Shown here one piece after another: positions 16,867-26,187 of a DNA stretch of 64,000 nucleotides; the first letter of the stretch is position 1, and every line of letters starts with the position of its first letter. The DNA lies in contig NZ_QNGB01000005.1 of assembly GCF_003298505.1 (NCBI RefSeq), positions 1-64,000 of the forward strand, read 5' to 3'. The position numbers were made by a program, and so were the translations under genes. This DNA comes from Roseovarius sp. TE539. Its GTDB lineage: Bacteria; Pseudomonadota; Alphaproteobacteria; Rhodobacterales; Rhodobacteraceae. The notes beneath the pieces are model-generated. The model was not told the DNA's origin. It did not search any database and saw only the letters and a program-made list of their open reading frames with translations.

Positions 16867-18078
16867 ATGAACCATGCCTACATTTACGACGCAGTGCGCA
16901 GTCCGCGTGGCAAGGGCCGCAAGGATGGGGCCCTGCACGAGGTAACGTCGGTTCGCCTGTCCTCGCATATCCTCGACACCTTGAAGGAGCGCAACAGCCT
17001 CGAGGGGCACGCCGTCGAGGATGTGATCTGGGGCAACGCGACGCAGGTCAAGGAGCAGGGCGGGTGCCTCGCACGAACCGCTGTCCTCGCCTCGGGTCTG
17101 GACGAGCGAGTTCCCGGACTGTCGATCAACCGTTTCTGCGCCTCCGGCATGGAGGCGGTCAACCTTGCGGCCAACCAGGTTCAGGCCGGCGCGGGCGAGG
17201 GGTATATCGCCGGCGGGGTCGAGATGATGGGCCGTGTGGCCATGGGAAGCGACGGCGCCGCGATCGCCGTCGATCCAAGTGTCGCGATGGAGTCGTATTT
17301 CGTACCGCAGGGCATTTCGGCCGATATCATCGCCACCGAATTCGGATTTTCGCGGGACGATGCGGATTCCTTCGCCGTGGAGAGCCAGAAACGTGCGGCA
17401 GCGGCATGGCAGGATGGGCGATTTGGAAAATCGATCGCCCCGGTGAGAGATCAGAACGGCCTTGCGATCCTCGACCGCGACGAGCACATGCGCCCCGGCA
17501 CGGACATGCAGTCGCTGGGGGGTCTCGACCCCAGCTTTCAGCAGATAGGCGAGGTCATGCCGGGCTTCGATGCGGTGGCCAAGCTGAAATACCCGCATCT
17601 GGAGTCGATCAATCACATCCACCATGCCGGCAATTCCAGCGGTATCGTGGACGGTGCGGCGGGCGTGCTGGTGGGCAGCAAGGCGTTCGGCGAGAAATGG
17701 GGCCTGACACCCCGCGCGCGAATCCGCCAGACCACCAAGATCGGCACCGATCCCACCATCATGCTCACCGGGCCCGTGCCCGCCACCGAAAAGGCGCTGG
17801 CCGACAGCGGCATGGCAATATCGGATATCGACCTTTTCGAAGTGAACGAGGCATTTTCCTCGGTCGTGCTGCGCTTCATGCAGGCTTTCGATGTCGATCA
17901 TTCGAAGGTCAACGTCAATGGCGGGGCCATCGCCATGGGCCATCCGCTGGGCGCCACCGGCGCGATCATCATCGGCACGCTTCTGGATGAACTGGAGCGC
18001 ACCGGCCAGGGCACCGGGCTGGCCACGCTCTGCGTCGCCTCGGGCATGGGCGCGGCCACGATCATCGAACGCGTGTAA
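16867..18078 (+). CDS. fadA: Acetyl-CoA acyltransferase (3-ketoacyl-CoA thiolase)
   Basis: A 403-residue thiolase that cleaves 3-ketoacyl-CoA with CoA to acetyl-CoA and a shortened acyl-CoA. The nucleophile is Cys91 in [12 protein letters not shown]. The other catalytic segments are [28 protein letters not shown] with its His, and the C-terminal CVASGMGAA cysteine. Length and motifs fit the degradative FadA/FadI type. The ATG at 16867 follows AAAAAGGAGACGAAG. It is followed 15 bases on by fadJ, the usual partner of the multifunctional complex. The symbol is assigned by role and neighbour. Confidence 0.93.
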   Translation: MNHAYIYDAVRSPRGKGRKDGALHEVTSVRLSSHILDTLKERNSLEGHAVEDVIWGNATQVKEQGGCLARTAVLASGLDERVPGLSINRFCASGMEAVNLAANQVQAGAGEGYIAGGVEMMGRVAMGSDGAAIAVDPSVAMESYFVPQGISADIIATEFGFSRDDADSFAVESQKRAAAAWQDGRFGKSIAPVRDQNGLAILDRDEHMRPGTDMQSLGGLDPSFQQIGEVMPGFDAVAKLKYPHLESINHIHHAGNSSGIVDGAAGVLVGSKAFGEKWGLTPRARIRQTTKIGTDPTIMLTGPVPATEKALADSGMAISDIDLFEVNEAFSSVVLRFMQAFDVDHSKVNVNGGAIAMGHPLGATGAIIIGTLLDELERTGQGTGLATLCVASGMGAATIIERV

Positions 18079-18093
18079 GGGGAGACGAAACAC

Positions 18094-20292
18094 ATGACCG
18101 ATTTCACGATGGAAAAGCACGCCGACGGCGTCGCGATCATCACCTGGGACACGCAGGGCAAGTCCATGAACGTGATGAACCAGCAGGGTTTCGACGACCT
18201 GGAGGCGCTGGTGGATGAGGCCCTGGCCGACGACGATGTCAAGGGCATCGTCCTGACCTCGGGCAAGCAGGACAGCTTTGCCGGGGGCATGGACCTCAAC
18301 ATCATCGCCCGGATGAAGGAGATGGCGGGCGACGCCCCGGCCAAGGGACTCTTCGAGGGGCTGATGAACATGCACTCGATCCTGCGCAAGATCGAGCGTG
18401 CGGGCATGGACGACAAAAACAAGGGCGGCAAACCCATCGCCGCCGCCCTGCCCGGCACCGCGCTCGGCATCGGGCTGGAAATCCCGCTCGCCTGTCACCG
18501 CATTTTCGCGGCCGACAATCCAAAGGCAAAGATCGGCCTGCCCGAGATCATGGTCGGCATCTTTCCCGGCGCGGGCGGCACCACACGGCTTACGCGCAAA
18601 CTGGGCGCGATGGGAGCCTCGCCACTCCTGTTGGAAGGCAAGCTCAACGATCCGAAGAAGGCGAAATCCGCGGGAATCGTGGACGAGGTCGTGCCCGCCG
18701 ATGAGCTGCTCGAGAAGGCGCGCGAATGGGTGTTGTCCGACCCGCGGATCGTCAAGCCCTGGGACGAGAAGGGCTACAAGATGCCCGGCGGCGCCCCCTA
18801 CCACCCCGAGGGTTTCATGACATTCGTCGGCGCCTCGGCCATGGTCAACGGGCGCACGCAGGGCGCGTTTCCCGCAGCCAAGGCTCTACTCAGCGCCGTT
18901 TACGAAGGTGCCCTGGTGCCGTTCGACACCGCCCTGAAGATCGAGGCCCGGTGGTTCACCCACGTGCTGATGGACCCCTCTTCGAGTGCCATGATCCGGT
19001 CACTCTTTGTCAACAAGGAGGCGCTGGAAAAGGGCGCCAACCGCCCCGACGTGCCGGACCAGAAGGTCGCGAAGGTCGGCGTGCTGGGCGCCGGCATGAT
19101 GGGGGCGGGCATCGCGCTCGTCTCCGCTCAGGCTGGGATGGAGGTCGTGTTGATCGACCAGGAGCAGGAGGCCGCGGACAAGGGCAAATCCTACACCGCC
19201 GATTACATGGACAAGGGCATAAAGCGCGGGAAGGCCACCGAGGAGAAGAAGGCCGCCACGCTTGAGCGGATCACCGCGACAACCGATCATGCCGCACTCG
19301 AGGGGTGTGACCTGATCATCGAGGCGGTTTTCGAGGATCCCGAAGTGAAGGCCGGGGTCACCAGGCGTGCGCTCGATGCGGCGGGCAGCGACGTGATCTT
19401 CGCCACAAACACCTCGACCCTGCCGATCACGGAACTGGCCAAGGCCAGTGACGATCCCGCGCAGTTCATCGGCATCCACTTCTTCTCGCCCGTGGAGAAG
19501 ATGATGCTGGTGGAAATCATCAAGGGCCGAAAGACCGGCGACCGCGCAGTAGCCAAGGCGCTGGATTACGTGCGCCAGATCCGCAAGACGCCGATCGCGG
19601 TCAACGACGCGCGGTTCTTCTACGCCAACCGCTGCATCATCCCCTACATCAACGAGGGCATCCGCATGGTGGCCGAGGGTGTGGCGCCGCCGCTGATCGA
19701 CAACGCGGCGCGGCAATTGGGCTTTCCGGTGGGTCCGCTGCAACTCGTCGACGAGACCTCGATTGATCTGGGCGCCAAGATCGCCCGCGCCACCAGGGCC
19801 GCCATGGGGGACGACTACCCCGACCAGGCCGTGGACGAGGTGATATTCTGGATGGAGGGCGAGGGCCGTCTGGGCCGCAAGGCCAAGGCCGGTTTCTTCG
19901 ACTACGACGAAAAGGGGAAAAGGCAGGGATACTGGCCGGGCCTCAGGGAAAGATACCCGCGCGCTGAAGAACAGCCCGAGCTCACCGAGGTGCAGCATCG
20001 CCTGATGTTCGCACAGGTGCTCGAAGCCGTCCGCGCGTTCGAGGACGGCGTGCTTGAAGATATCCGCGAAGGTGATGTGGGTGCGATCCTGGGATGGGGA
20101 TTCGCGCCGTGGTCAGGGGGGCCGTTCGGCTGGCTCGATATCATCGGGGCGCCCTATGCCACCGAACGGTGCGACCAACTCGCGGAACGCTTTGGCCCGC
20201 GCTTCGAGGCGCCGGACCTTTTGCGCGAGATGGGGAAAAAGAACCAGAGCTTCTACGGGCGTTTCCGGCCGGAGGACGACAAGGCCGCCTGA
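18094..20292 (+). CDS. fadJ: Multifunctional enoyl-CoA hydratase/3-hydroxyacyl-CoA dehydrogenase
   Basis: A 732-residue fusion. Residues about 1-200 are a crotonase-fold hydratase ([51 protein letters not shown], including the two catalytic Glu regions). From about 325 comes the NAD-binding domain ([21 protein letters not shown]), followed by [19 protein letters not shown] with the catalytic His and two C-terminal dehydrogenase domains. It performs hydration and oxidation of enoyl-CoA and works with the thiolase just upstream as the alpha subunit. A GGGGAGACGAAACAC leader gives the ATG at 18094. It is the last gene before a strong hairpin at 20328. Confidence 0.95.
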   Translation: MTDFTMEKHADGVAIITWDTQGKSMNVMNQQGFDDLEALVDEALADDDVKGIVLTSGKQDSFAGGMDLNIIARMKEMAGDAPAKGLFEGLMNMHSILRKIERAGMDDKNKGGKPIAAALPGTALGIGLEIPLACHRIFAADNPKAKIGLPEIMVGIFPGAGGTTRLTRKLGAMGASPLLLEGKLNDPKKAKSAGIVDEVVPADELLEKAREWVLSDPRIVKPWDEKGYKMPGGAPYHPEGFMTFVGASAMVNGRTQGAFPAAKALLSAVYEGALVPFDTALKIEARWFTHVLMDPSSSAMIRSLFVNKEALEKGANRPDVPDQKVAKVGVLGAGMMGAGIALVSAQAGMEVVLIDQEQEAADKGKSYTADYMDKGIKRGKATEEKKAATLERITATTDHAALEGCDLIIEAVFEDPEVKAGVTRRALDAAGSDVIFATNTSTLPITELAKASDDPAQFIGIHFFSPVEKMMLVEIIKGRKTGDRAVAKALDYVRQIRKTPIAVNDARFFYANRCIIPYINEGIRMVAEGVAPPLIDNAARQLGFPVGPLQLVDETSIDLGAKIARATRAAMGDDYPDQAVDEVIFWMEGEGRLGRKAKAGFFDYDEKGKRQGYWPGLRERYPRAEEQPELTEVQHRLMFAQVLEAVRAFEDGVLEDIREGDVGAILGWGFAPWSGGPFGWLDIIGAPYATERCDQLAERFGPRFEAPDLLREMGKKNQSFYGRFRPEDDKAA

Positions 20293-20327
20293 GCGGCCGG
20301 GCATGCGGGCCGTCGCACCTGCAATGT

Positions 20328-20350
20328 CCGCGCCCTGAACCGGGGCGCGG
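20328..20350. terminator. GC-rich hairpin between fadJ and the sulfotransferase gene
   Basis: CCGCGCCC (20328-20335) pairs with GGGCGCGG (20343-20350) across a seven-base loop. It lies between two convergent genes, so it could stop transcription in both directions; there is only a short T run (GTTT) on the plus side. Confidence 0.55.
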
Positions 20351-20359
20351 GCGCAAGTT

Positions 20360-21004
20360 TCAGAAGCTGTAACCGAAACGGTCGATGTCATGTGACATGA
20401 GCCCGCCGACCAGGGCCCGGTCCTCATCGCTGTAGTAGCGGCGATAATCCACGGCACGCTCCGACCGGTTTTCATGCGGCAGGCAAAGCCGAAACCCAAG
20501 GTGATCCCACAGGGGAAGGGCATCCCGCGAAAATTCTTCGATCCGGATATAGACGCTGCATCGGTCCACACCCCGTGCATCCGTCACGTAGCGCTCATAG
20601 GGCCAGGCCCGCAGGGAACGGCGGATCATCGGCGTGTTCAGGAAGGCACTGAATTCGCGATCCCGCGCGAGATGGACCGCGGGATGGTCGAAACACTGCA
20701 TTCGCAGCCAATGATAATAGCTCACGACCCGGTCCCAGGGATTGCGCACCAGAGTGAAGACAAAGCTGCGTTCCATGGTCTCGCGACTGATCACGCCGTC
20801 GATGTCCGACAGGGTGGAATGCTTCCACAGCCGCCCCGCGGGGGATAGCCCTTCAAGCCGCCTGCGCCGCCGGCGTGCCTTGGGCGTATCCCCGATCAGG
20901 ATGTCATCGGCCATGGCGCGGCTCTCCAGCGCAAGCGCCAGGGAGGTGCCGCCCGTCTTTGGCACATGCACGAAGATGTAACGGCGGCCGGGCGAAATGA
21001 TCAT
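20360..21004 (-). CDS. Sulfotransferase family 2-like protein
   Basis: A 214-residue protein with the two PAPS-binding signatures: IFVHVPKTGGTSLALALE at residues about 9-26 (5'-phosphosulfate loop) and VFTLVRNPWDRVVSYYHW at about 80-97 (3'-phosphate site). It would transfer sulfate to a carbohydrate or other hydroxyl acceptor. Such genes are common in marine Rhodobacteraceae, often linked to surface polysaccharide. The ATG at 21004 is the best-placed start (MIISPGRRYIFVHVPKTGG) but lacks a convincing ribosome site; an upstream GTG is possible. Convergent with fadJ and divergent from the acyl-CoA ligase gene. Confidence 0.85.
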   Translation of the reverse strand: MIISPGRRYIFVHVPKTGGTSLALALESRAMADDILIGDTPKARRRRRRLEGLSPAGRLWKHSTLSDIDGVISRETMERSFVFTLVRNPWDRVVSYYHWLRMQCFDHPAVHLARDREFSAFLNTPMIRRSLRAWPYERYVTDARGVDRCSVYIRIEEFSRDALPLWDHLGFRLCLPHENRSERAVDYRRYYSDEDRALVGGLMSHDIDRFGYSF

Positions 21005-21089
21005 GGCGTCAGCATAGGTCACCCCGCGCATCTGCCATAGGGCGAATCCCTGCGCCGGCCCCCCTGTCACCGAGACGGTAAATGTCTGA

Positions 21090-21126
21090 CAATTGGGTTT
21101 GACCGGATTCACAAACTCAATATTGT
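21090..21126 (+). promoter_or_regulatory. Promoter with overlapping imperfect palindrome, acyl-CoA ligase gene
   Basis: TTGACC (21099-21104) and TATTGT (21121-21126), 16 bases apart, make a plausible sigma-70 promoter. An imperfect inverted repeat, CAATTGGGTTTG (21090-21101) and CAAACTCAATATTG (21112-21125), overlaps both boxes. That is the placement expected for a repressor site. Confidence 0.45.
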
Positions 21127-21175
21127 CTGCCGAACGCGAAATTGCACCGTCAGGGCAAGAATCAGGGAGGATCCG

Positions 21176-22804
21176 ATGGGCTGGATGAAAGATGAAACGG
21201 GATTGGACAGGACCCCTGCCAACTATGCTCCACTTACCCCGCTGTCGCATCTGCGTCGTGCCGCGCAGATCTATCCCGAATACGAGGCCGTGGTCTACAA
21301 ATCGTTCCGCAAGACATACGCCGAATATCACGAGCGCTGCACGCGCCTTGCATCCGCCCTTGCGAAACTGGGCGTGGCGCCGGGGGACGTGGTGGCGACG
21401 ATCCTGCCCAACATCCCCGCACAGGCCGAGGCCCATTTCGGCGTGCCTGCTTGCGGTGCGGTCCTGAACACGATCAACACGCGGCTGGAGGCCGGGACCA
21501 TCGCCTATATCCTCGATCACGGCGGTGCGAAGGTGCTTCTGGTCGATCCGCAATTCCTGCCGACCGCCGCCGAGGCGCTGGAGCAGATGGAAGGCCCGGC
21601 GCCCACGGTGATCGAAGTGGCCGACGATCAGGCCGGGGTTCATGCCCACGGGCACTACACGGAATACGAGGATCTGCTCGCTTCGGGCGATCCCGACTTC
21701 AACTGGATCATGCCCGAAGACGAATGGGAAAGCATCTCGCTCAACTACACCTCCGGAACCACGGGTCGGCCCAAGGGCGTGGTATGCCATCACCGGGGCG
21801 CTTACCTGATGACGATGGGCACGGTCGTGAGTTGGGAGCTTACGCGCCACCCGCGATACCTGACCATCGTGCCGCTGTTCCACTGCAATGGCTGGAACCA
21901 CTCCTGGATGATGCCGGTTCTGGGTGGAACCATAATATGCTGTCGCGATATCACGGCCGCGGCCATTTACGATGCCATCGCCGACGAGGGCGCAACCCAT
22001 TTTGGTGCCGCGCCGATCGTTCTCAACGCCATAGTCAACGCACCTGAAAGAGACCGGCGTGATTTCGACCACGTGGTCAACGTCTTCACCGCGGGCGCCC
22101 CGCCGCCGGCCGCGACCCTGCGCGCGATCGAGCCGCTTGGCTTTGCGGTCACGCAGGTCTACGGGCTGACCGAAACTTATGGCCATGTCACGGAATGTCT
22201 GTGGCATGACCGTTGGGACGACCGATCCGATGACGAACGATACGCGATCAAGGCCCGCACCGGCGTGGCAATGCCCATGATGGAAGAGATAACCGCAATG
22301 GACCCCGAGTCCATGTCCCAGACACCGATGGACGGGCTCACCCAGGGCGAGATCATGATCCGCGGCAATTCGGTCATGAAGGGCTACCTCAAAAACCCGG
22401 ATGCCACGGCCAAGGCCTTCAAGGGTGGATATTTTCACTCCGGCGACATCGCGGTGCAGCATCCCGACGGCTACCTTCAGATCGCCGACCGGGCAAAGGA
22501 TATCATCATATCGGGCGGCGAGAACATAAGCTCGGTGGAAATCGAGGGGATTCTGATGATGCACCCGGCCGTGCTTTTGTGCGCCGTGGTGGCAAAGCCG
22601 GACGATAAATGGGGCGAGGTGCCCTGTGCCTTCGTCGAGGTCAAGGATGGTTCAGAAGTGTCTGGCGAGGAACTCATCGCCCATGCACGCGGCCATCTTG
22701 CCGGGTTCAAGACACCCAAGAACGTGGTGTTCCAGGAATTGCCGAAGACATCGACAGGAAAAATCCAGAAATTCGAACTTCGCCAGATCGCAAAGGGGAT
22801 GTGA
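21176..22804 (+). CDS. Acyl-CoA ligase (AMP-binding; medium-chain or DmdB-like)
   Basis: A 542-residue ANL-superfamily ligase that activates a carboxylic acid through an acyl-adenylate and transfers it to CoA. The P-loop is LNYTSGTTGRPKGVV, the A5 motif YGLTETYGH, the hinge/A8 region IADRAKDIIISGGENISSVE, and the A10 lysine PKTSTGKIQKFELR. The length and FHCNGWNHSW motif match the medium-chain AlkK/DmdB group. DmdB makes methylmercaptopropionyl-CoA in DMSP demethylation. With a DmdC-like dehydrogenase 7 kb upstream, either ordinary fatty-acid entry or an MMPA route is possible. The start follows AGGGAGGATCCG. Confidence 0.9.
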   Translation: MGWMKDETGLDRTPANYAPLTPLSHLRRAAQIYPEYEAVVYKSFRKTYAEYHERCTRLASALAKLGVAPGDVVATILPNIPAQAEAHFGVPACGAVLNTINTRLEAGTIAYILDHGGAKVLLVDPQFLPTAAEALEQMEGPAPTVIEVADDQAGVHAHGHYTEYEDLLASGDPDFNWIMPEDEWESISLNYTSGTTGRPKGVVCHHRGAYLMTMGTVVSWELTRHPRYLTIVPLFHCNGWNHSWMMPVLGGTIICCRDITAAAIYDAIADEGATHFGAAPIVLNAIVNAPERDRRDFDHVVNVFTAGAPPPAATLRAIEPLGFAVTQVYGLTETYGHVTECLWHDRWDDRSDDERYAIKARTGVAMPMMEEITAMDPESMSQTPMDGLTQGEIMIRGNSVMKGYLKNPDATAKAFKGGYFHSGDIAVQHPDGYLQIADRAKDIIISGGENISSVEIEGILMMHPAVLLCAVVAKPDDKWGEVPCAFVEVKDGSEVSGEELIAHARGHLAGFKTPKNVVFQELPKTSTGKIQKFELRQIAKGM

Positions 22805-22913
22805 CGCGCGCCCGCGGATCGGCACGGTACTATGCCGTCCGTCAACGCGATTGCCGTTGCTTGTGCAGGCATGCTATCGTTGCCATCAAGAGGCAGAGCA
22901 GGCCCACACCCGA

Positions 22914-23939
22914 ATGACAGCACTCAGCGAATACCAGAGGCTCGAAGCGTCGGGCCTGTGGCGTGCATCCCGGGATGCGCAGCGCTGCGACGTGATCGTA
23001 TCGGTGGGTGACGCGACCCTCGTGATCACCGATTTGCAGGATCGCGCGCTTGCTCACTGGTCACTTGCCGCGATCGAACGCGCCAATCCGGGACGGACTC
23101 CGGCCATTTATCATCCGGACGGAGATCCCGGCGAAACCTTGGAGCTGGCCGAGAGCGAAGAACAGATGATCTTGGCAATCGAAAAACTCCGCAGCGCGAT
23201 CGACCGCAAACGTCCGCATCCCGGGCGCTTGCGTCTTGTATCGCTGCTTTTGGCGGCAATGGCGCTGATCGCTCTCGCTGTATTCTGGCTTCCCGGTGCG
23301 GTGCGGGATCACGCGCTTGCCGTCGTACCCGAGGTCAAGCGCTCCGAAATCGGGGAAGCCCTTTTTGCCCGCATCCAGAGCGTGACCGGCCCGCCCTGCC
23401 GCTCCTCGGGTGGACCAAGGGCATTGGGCCGTCTTTCCGAGCGGCTGCCCGCCGCAGGTCATGATGGCCGGCTGATCGTGGTGCGCGACGGCGTGGAGGA
23501 TACTGTCCACCTCCCCGGCGGGACGATCCTGATCAACCGTGCCCTTGTCGAGGACCACGAAGAGCCCGATATCGTTGCCGGATACGTGATCGCCGAACGG
23601 TTGCGCACCCGGATGCGGGATCCGCTTGACAGGCTCCTCGCAGAACGTGGACTCTGGTCAAGCCTGAAGCTCCTGACGACAGGTCAATTGAGCACCGCGG
23701 CATTGCAGGCCCATGCGGAGCATATCCTCAAACAGGCACCGGCGCCTTTGTCCGACGCGGCCTTGCTCAGAGGGTTCGCTGAATGGTCGGTTCGTTCGAC
23801 CCCGTATGCCTATGCCCGCGACATATCCGGCGAAAGCACCATCGCCCTGATCGAGGCGGACCCGTTCGCCGCGACCGCACCAGCACCCGTCCTGAGCGAT
23901 GCGGACTGGCTACGGCTTCAGGCCATATGCGAGGATTGA
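22914..23939 (+). CDS. Membrane protein with degenerate M48-like peptidase domain
   Basis: A 341-residue protein. Residues 1-100 form a soluble beta-rich domain (LVITDLQDRALAHWSLAAIE), residues 107-128 one membrane span, and the rest a second domain. That domain contains HLPGGTILINRALVEDHEEP and AGYVIAERLRTRM, which line up with the M48 pattern (PGG, then VLAHEIGHV). The zinc motif HExxH is replaced by A227-E-R-L-R231. It would therefore be a catalytically dead peptidase, perhaps a binding or regulatory protein. The start at 22914 gives MTALSEYQRL; the ribosome site is weak. It follows the ligase gene by about 110 bases. No named family is assigned with certainty. Confidence 0.65.
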   Translation: MTALSEYQRLEASGLWRASRDAQRCDVIVSVGDATLVITDLQDRALAHWSLAAIERANPGRTPAIYHPDGDPGETLELAESEEQMILAIEKLRSAIDRKRPHPGRLRLVSLLLAAMALIALAVFWLPGAVRDHALAVVPEVKRSEIGEALFARIQSVTGPPCRSSGGPRALGRLSERLPAAGHDGRLIVVRDGVEDTVHLPGGTILINRALVEDHEEPDIVAGYVIAERLRTRMRDPLDRLLAERGLWSSLKLLTTGQLSTAALQAHAEHILKQAPAPLSDAALLRGFAEWSVRSTPYAYARDISGESTIALIEADPFAATAPAPVLSDADWLRLQAICED

Positions 23940-23998
23940 AGGAAAGGGCGGCCAGAATGCGTTGAGCCGGAACGGAATCCCACGCCTATCGCACCCGG

Positions 23999-24067
23999 GA
24001 CGGGCACGCGCCCGCCCGCCCCAAGGCGGGTGTGTGCCGAACCCACCCGGGCGGACGCGTGCCCGTC
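23999..24067. repeat. 20-base GC-rich inverted repeat between convergent genes
   Basis: GACGGGCACGCGCCCGCCCG (23999-24018) is complementary to CGGGCGGACGCGTGCCCGTC (24048-24067) at 19 of 20 positions, with a 29-base loop. It lies between convergent genes ending at 23939 and 24121. It may act as a bidirectional terminator or be a REP-like element; no T run follows. Confidence 0.7.
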
Positions 24068-24120
24068 TCTGGGCCGTTTCCGGTTGAATGCAACACGCGT
24101 TAAGAGGCCGCCCATCAAAA

Positions 24121-25353
24121 TTATTTCCGAAGCACCGGGCGGTGGAATCCAGCGCCCCGGACACTGGCCATCGCCGCGGTAAGTTCGGCTTGCGTCCGGA
24201 ATGGCCCCGCCAGGACAAGACTGTACGAATTCCCGCCGCGCGTCAGCTTGCCCAATCGCGCGGGCAGGCCCGCCCTTGCCACCCTTTGAGCCGCACGCTT
24301 CGCCTCGGCACGGCCATCGTAAAGACCGGCCTGGATGTAGCGATGGCTGGCCCTCTCCGCGACCTCCGCAGGCGCGGACCGGGTGGAAACCGTGGATTTA
24401 ACCTTGGGCTTGGCAGTGGTACGGGCCTTGGCAGGGGTCTTGCCCTTGGTCGAAATGGTGGCGTTGGCACGGCGCTGCGCATCATAGCTGGTATAGGGAT
24501 AGTCCAGCCCCGGGTAATCGCGGGTGACCACGCGCCCTGTCTCCCGCACGATCAGCTTGCGGGGCACGGTCTCGGTCCAGACGAGATCCATGCTGTCCTT
24601 GCCGGCAAAGGTCTGGTGCGTCCGGCGCGGGTTCAGGCGCCCGCCCATCCACACGCGTTTGTATCCTTCGGGCATCGTGATGCCGTCGGTGCTTGCCACC
24701 TGCTTTTCATAGACATGCTTGGGCGCCACGTATTGCCCGCGCCCAACCCCAACGCCGGTTGCGCCGCGTCGACCATCGGCTGTCGTCACATGGGGCGCGC
24801 TCTGTGGGCCGCAGCGCACCGCATATGGACCCGGATCGGAGTTCAGATATTGGCGCGACAGGGCACTGCCGCCCGGGCACTTGCCCGTACGCCTGACGAC
24901 CTTGCGCACCTTGCCCGGTGCCGGCGCCGGCTTGACCATTTTCTTTGCGGGCCTTTTCTTGACCACCTTCGGCGGCGTCGCGGCCGGCTTGACGGGCTTC
25001 GGCTGCACGTTCACCGGCACCGTCTTGGCCTTGCGTTCGGGCGTCTTCGGGACAGCCGCCGTCACTGTTTTTTCCGCAGGCTTCGGCGCGGCCGTTCCGG
25101 CGTTCGCGAAAGTCGGCTGGAACCCGCATACGACCTCGCGGTTGCGGGACACGCGCGGCACCCATGTGACGTTGCCGTCGATACCGGCACGCACGAAGAC
25201 GCAGCCTTCGCTATCCACGTATTGGCGCCCGGTGAATGATGACGGCGGAAACTCGGCCGGCGCGTCGGTTTCGGCAAGTGACTTGGCCTGAGCGCTTCCG
25301 ACACCACAGGATGCCGCGATCACTGCAGTCGCGATAACTCTGTTCAATCTCAT
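24121..25353 (-). CDS. Exported SPOR-domain protein
   Basis: A 410-residue secreted protein. The signal peptide is residues 1-23 (MRLNRVIATAVIAASCGVGS then AQA). A Pro/Lys/Ala-rich linker spans about 95-155, a middle region has paired cysteines (KCPGGSALSRQYL, YAVRCGPQS) and a YKRVWMGGRLNPRR stretch. The C-terminal SPOR domain covers about 335-410 (HRYIQAGLYDGRAEAKRAAQ to GAGFHRPVLRK). SPOR domains bind peptidoglycan with denuded glycan strands, so a septal or cell-wall role is likely. The ATG at 25353 follows GTGGGGGAAAAG and starts the signal peptide. It is separated by 83 bases from upp and may have its own promoter. Confidence 0.85.
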   Translation of the reverse strand: MRLNRVIATAVIAASCGVGSAQAKSLAETDAPAEFPPSSFTGRQYVDSEGCVFVRAGIDGNVTWVPRVSRNREVVCGFQPTFANAGTAAPKPAEKTVTAAVPKTPERKAKTVPVNVQPKPVKPAATPPKVVKKRPAKKMVKPAPAPGKVRKVVRRTGKCPGGSALSRQYLNSDPGPYAVRCGPQSAPHVTTADGRRGATGVGVGRGQYVAPKHVYEKQVASTDGITMPEGYKRVWMGGRLNPRRTHQTFAGKDSMDLVWTETVPRKLIVRETGRVVTRDYPGLDYPYTSYDAQRRANATISTKGKTPAKARTTAKPKVKSTVSTRSAPAEVAERASHRYIQAGLYDGRAEAKRAAQRVARAGLPARLGKLTRGGNSYSLVLAGPFRTQAELTAAMASVRGAGFHRPVLRK

Positions 25354-25436
25354 CTTTTCCCCCACAGGAATATGGCGAGAGAGTGACTCGATTCCGTTTT
25401 CAAGTAAATAGGTTAGCCGATCCACCGACCGCGATG

Positions 25437-26069
25437 TCACTTGGTCCCGAACATCCGGTCCCCCGCATCCCCGAGCCCGGGAAGGATGTAGCCGACATCG
25501 TTCAGCCTTTCGTCCAGCGCTGCGGTAACGATCGGCACATCCGGATGTGCCTCTTTCATCCGGGCCACGCCTTCGGGGGCGGCCAGCAGGCAAAGGAAAC
25601 GAATGTCACGCGCGCCCGACTTCTTGAGAAGATCGACCGCCGCCGCCGAGGAGTTGCCCGTGGCCAGCATCGGATCGACCACGATCACCAGCCGCTCTGC
25701 CAGAAGTTCGGGCACCTTGAAGTAATACTGCACCGGCTTGAGCGTTTCCTCGTCCCTGTAAAGGCCGACGAACCCGACGCGCGCCGAGGGAATCAGCTCA
25801 AGCATGCCATCCAGCAGACCGTTGCCCGCCCTGAGAATCGAGATCAGCGCCAGCTTGCGCCCCGCCAGTACGGGGGCATCCATTTCCTGCAGCGGCGTTT
25901 CGATCCTTTGGGTCGTCATTGGCAGGGCATAGGTAACCTCATATGCCAACAACTGACTGATTTCCCGCAGTAATTGTCGGAAAACTGCCGTCGATGTGCT
26001 CTTCTCACGCATGAGCGTGAGCTTGTGCTGAACAAGCGGATGCTGAACGATCGTCAGATGTTCTTTCAT
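25437..26069 (-). CDS. upp: Uracil phosphoribosyltransferase
   Basis: A 210-residue enzyme that makes UMP from uracil and PRPP. Signatures are [33 protein letters not shown], the PRPP loop [18 protein letters not shown], and the C-terminal uracil site [17 protein letters not shown]. Length matches E. coli Upp. The start at 26069 follows CCGGAGGGGCC. It lies downstream of deoB on the same strand (118-base gap), completing a pyrimidine salvage set with deoA, deoB and cdd: cytidine to uridine, nucleoside to base, base to UMP. Confidence 0.96.
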   Translation of the reverse strand: MKEHLTIVQHPLVQHKLTLMREKSTSTAVFRQLLREISQLLAYEVTYALPMTTQRIETPLQEMDAPVLAGRKLALISILRAGNGLLDGMLELIPSARVGFVGLYRDEETLKPVQYYFKVPELLAERLVIVVDPMLATGNSSAAAVDLLKKSGARDIRFLCLLAAPEGVARMKEAHPDVPIVTAALDERLNDVGYILPGLGDAGDRMFGTK

Positions 26070-26187
26070 GGCCCCTCCGGTATTCTCGGCGCGGTCGCTT
26101 AACGGCGCGGATTGTCTGCGGGTATCCTTATGCCAGTTTCCGGTGCGGGCAAACCGCGTATGACCCACGATCCGGCAACAGATCCGA

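Noticed and set aside
16813-18804. Long minus-strand frame opposite thiolase and fadJ
   Set aside because: No ribosome site, no domain and wholly antisense to two well-supported genes.
21005-22564. N-terminal extension of the sulfotransferase frame
   Set aside because: The upstream 1.5 kb of the open frame is antisense to the acyl-CoA ligase; only the 214 C-terminal residues match the family.
12753-22804. A complete DMSP demethylation pathway
   Set aside because: No DmdA or DmdD; only two enzymes resemble Dmd proteins and both have ordinary fatty-acid relatives.
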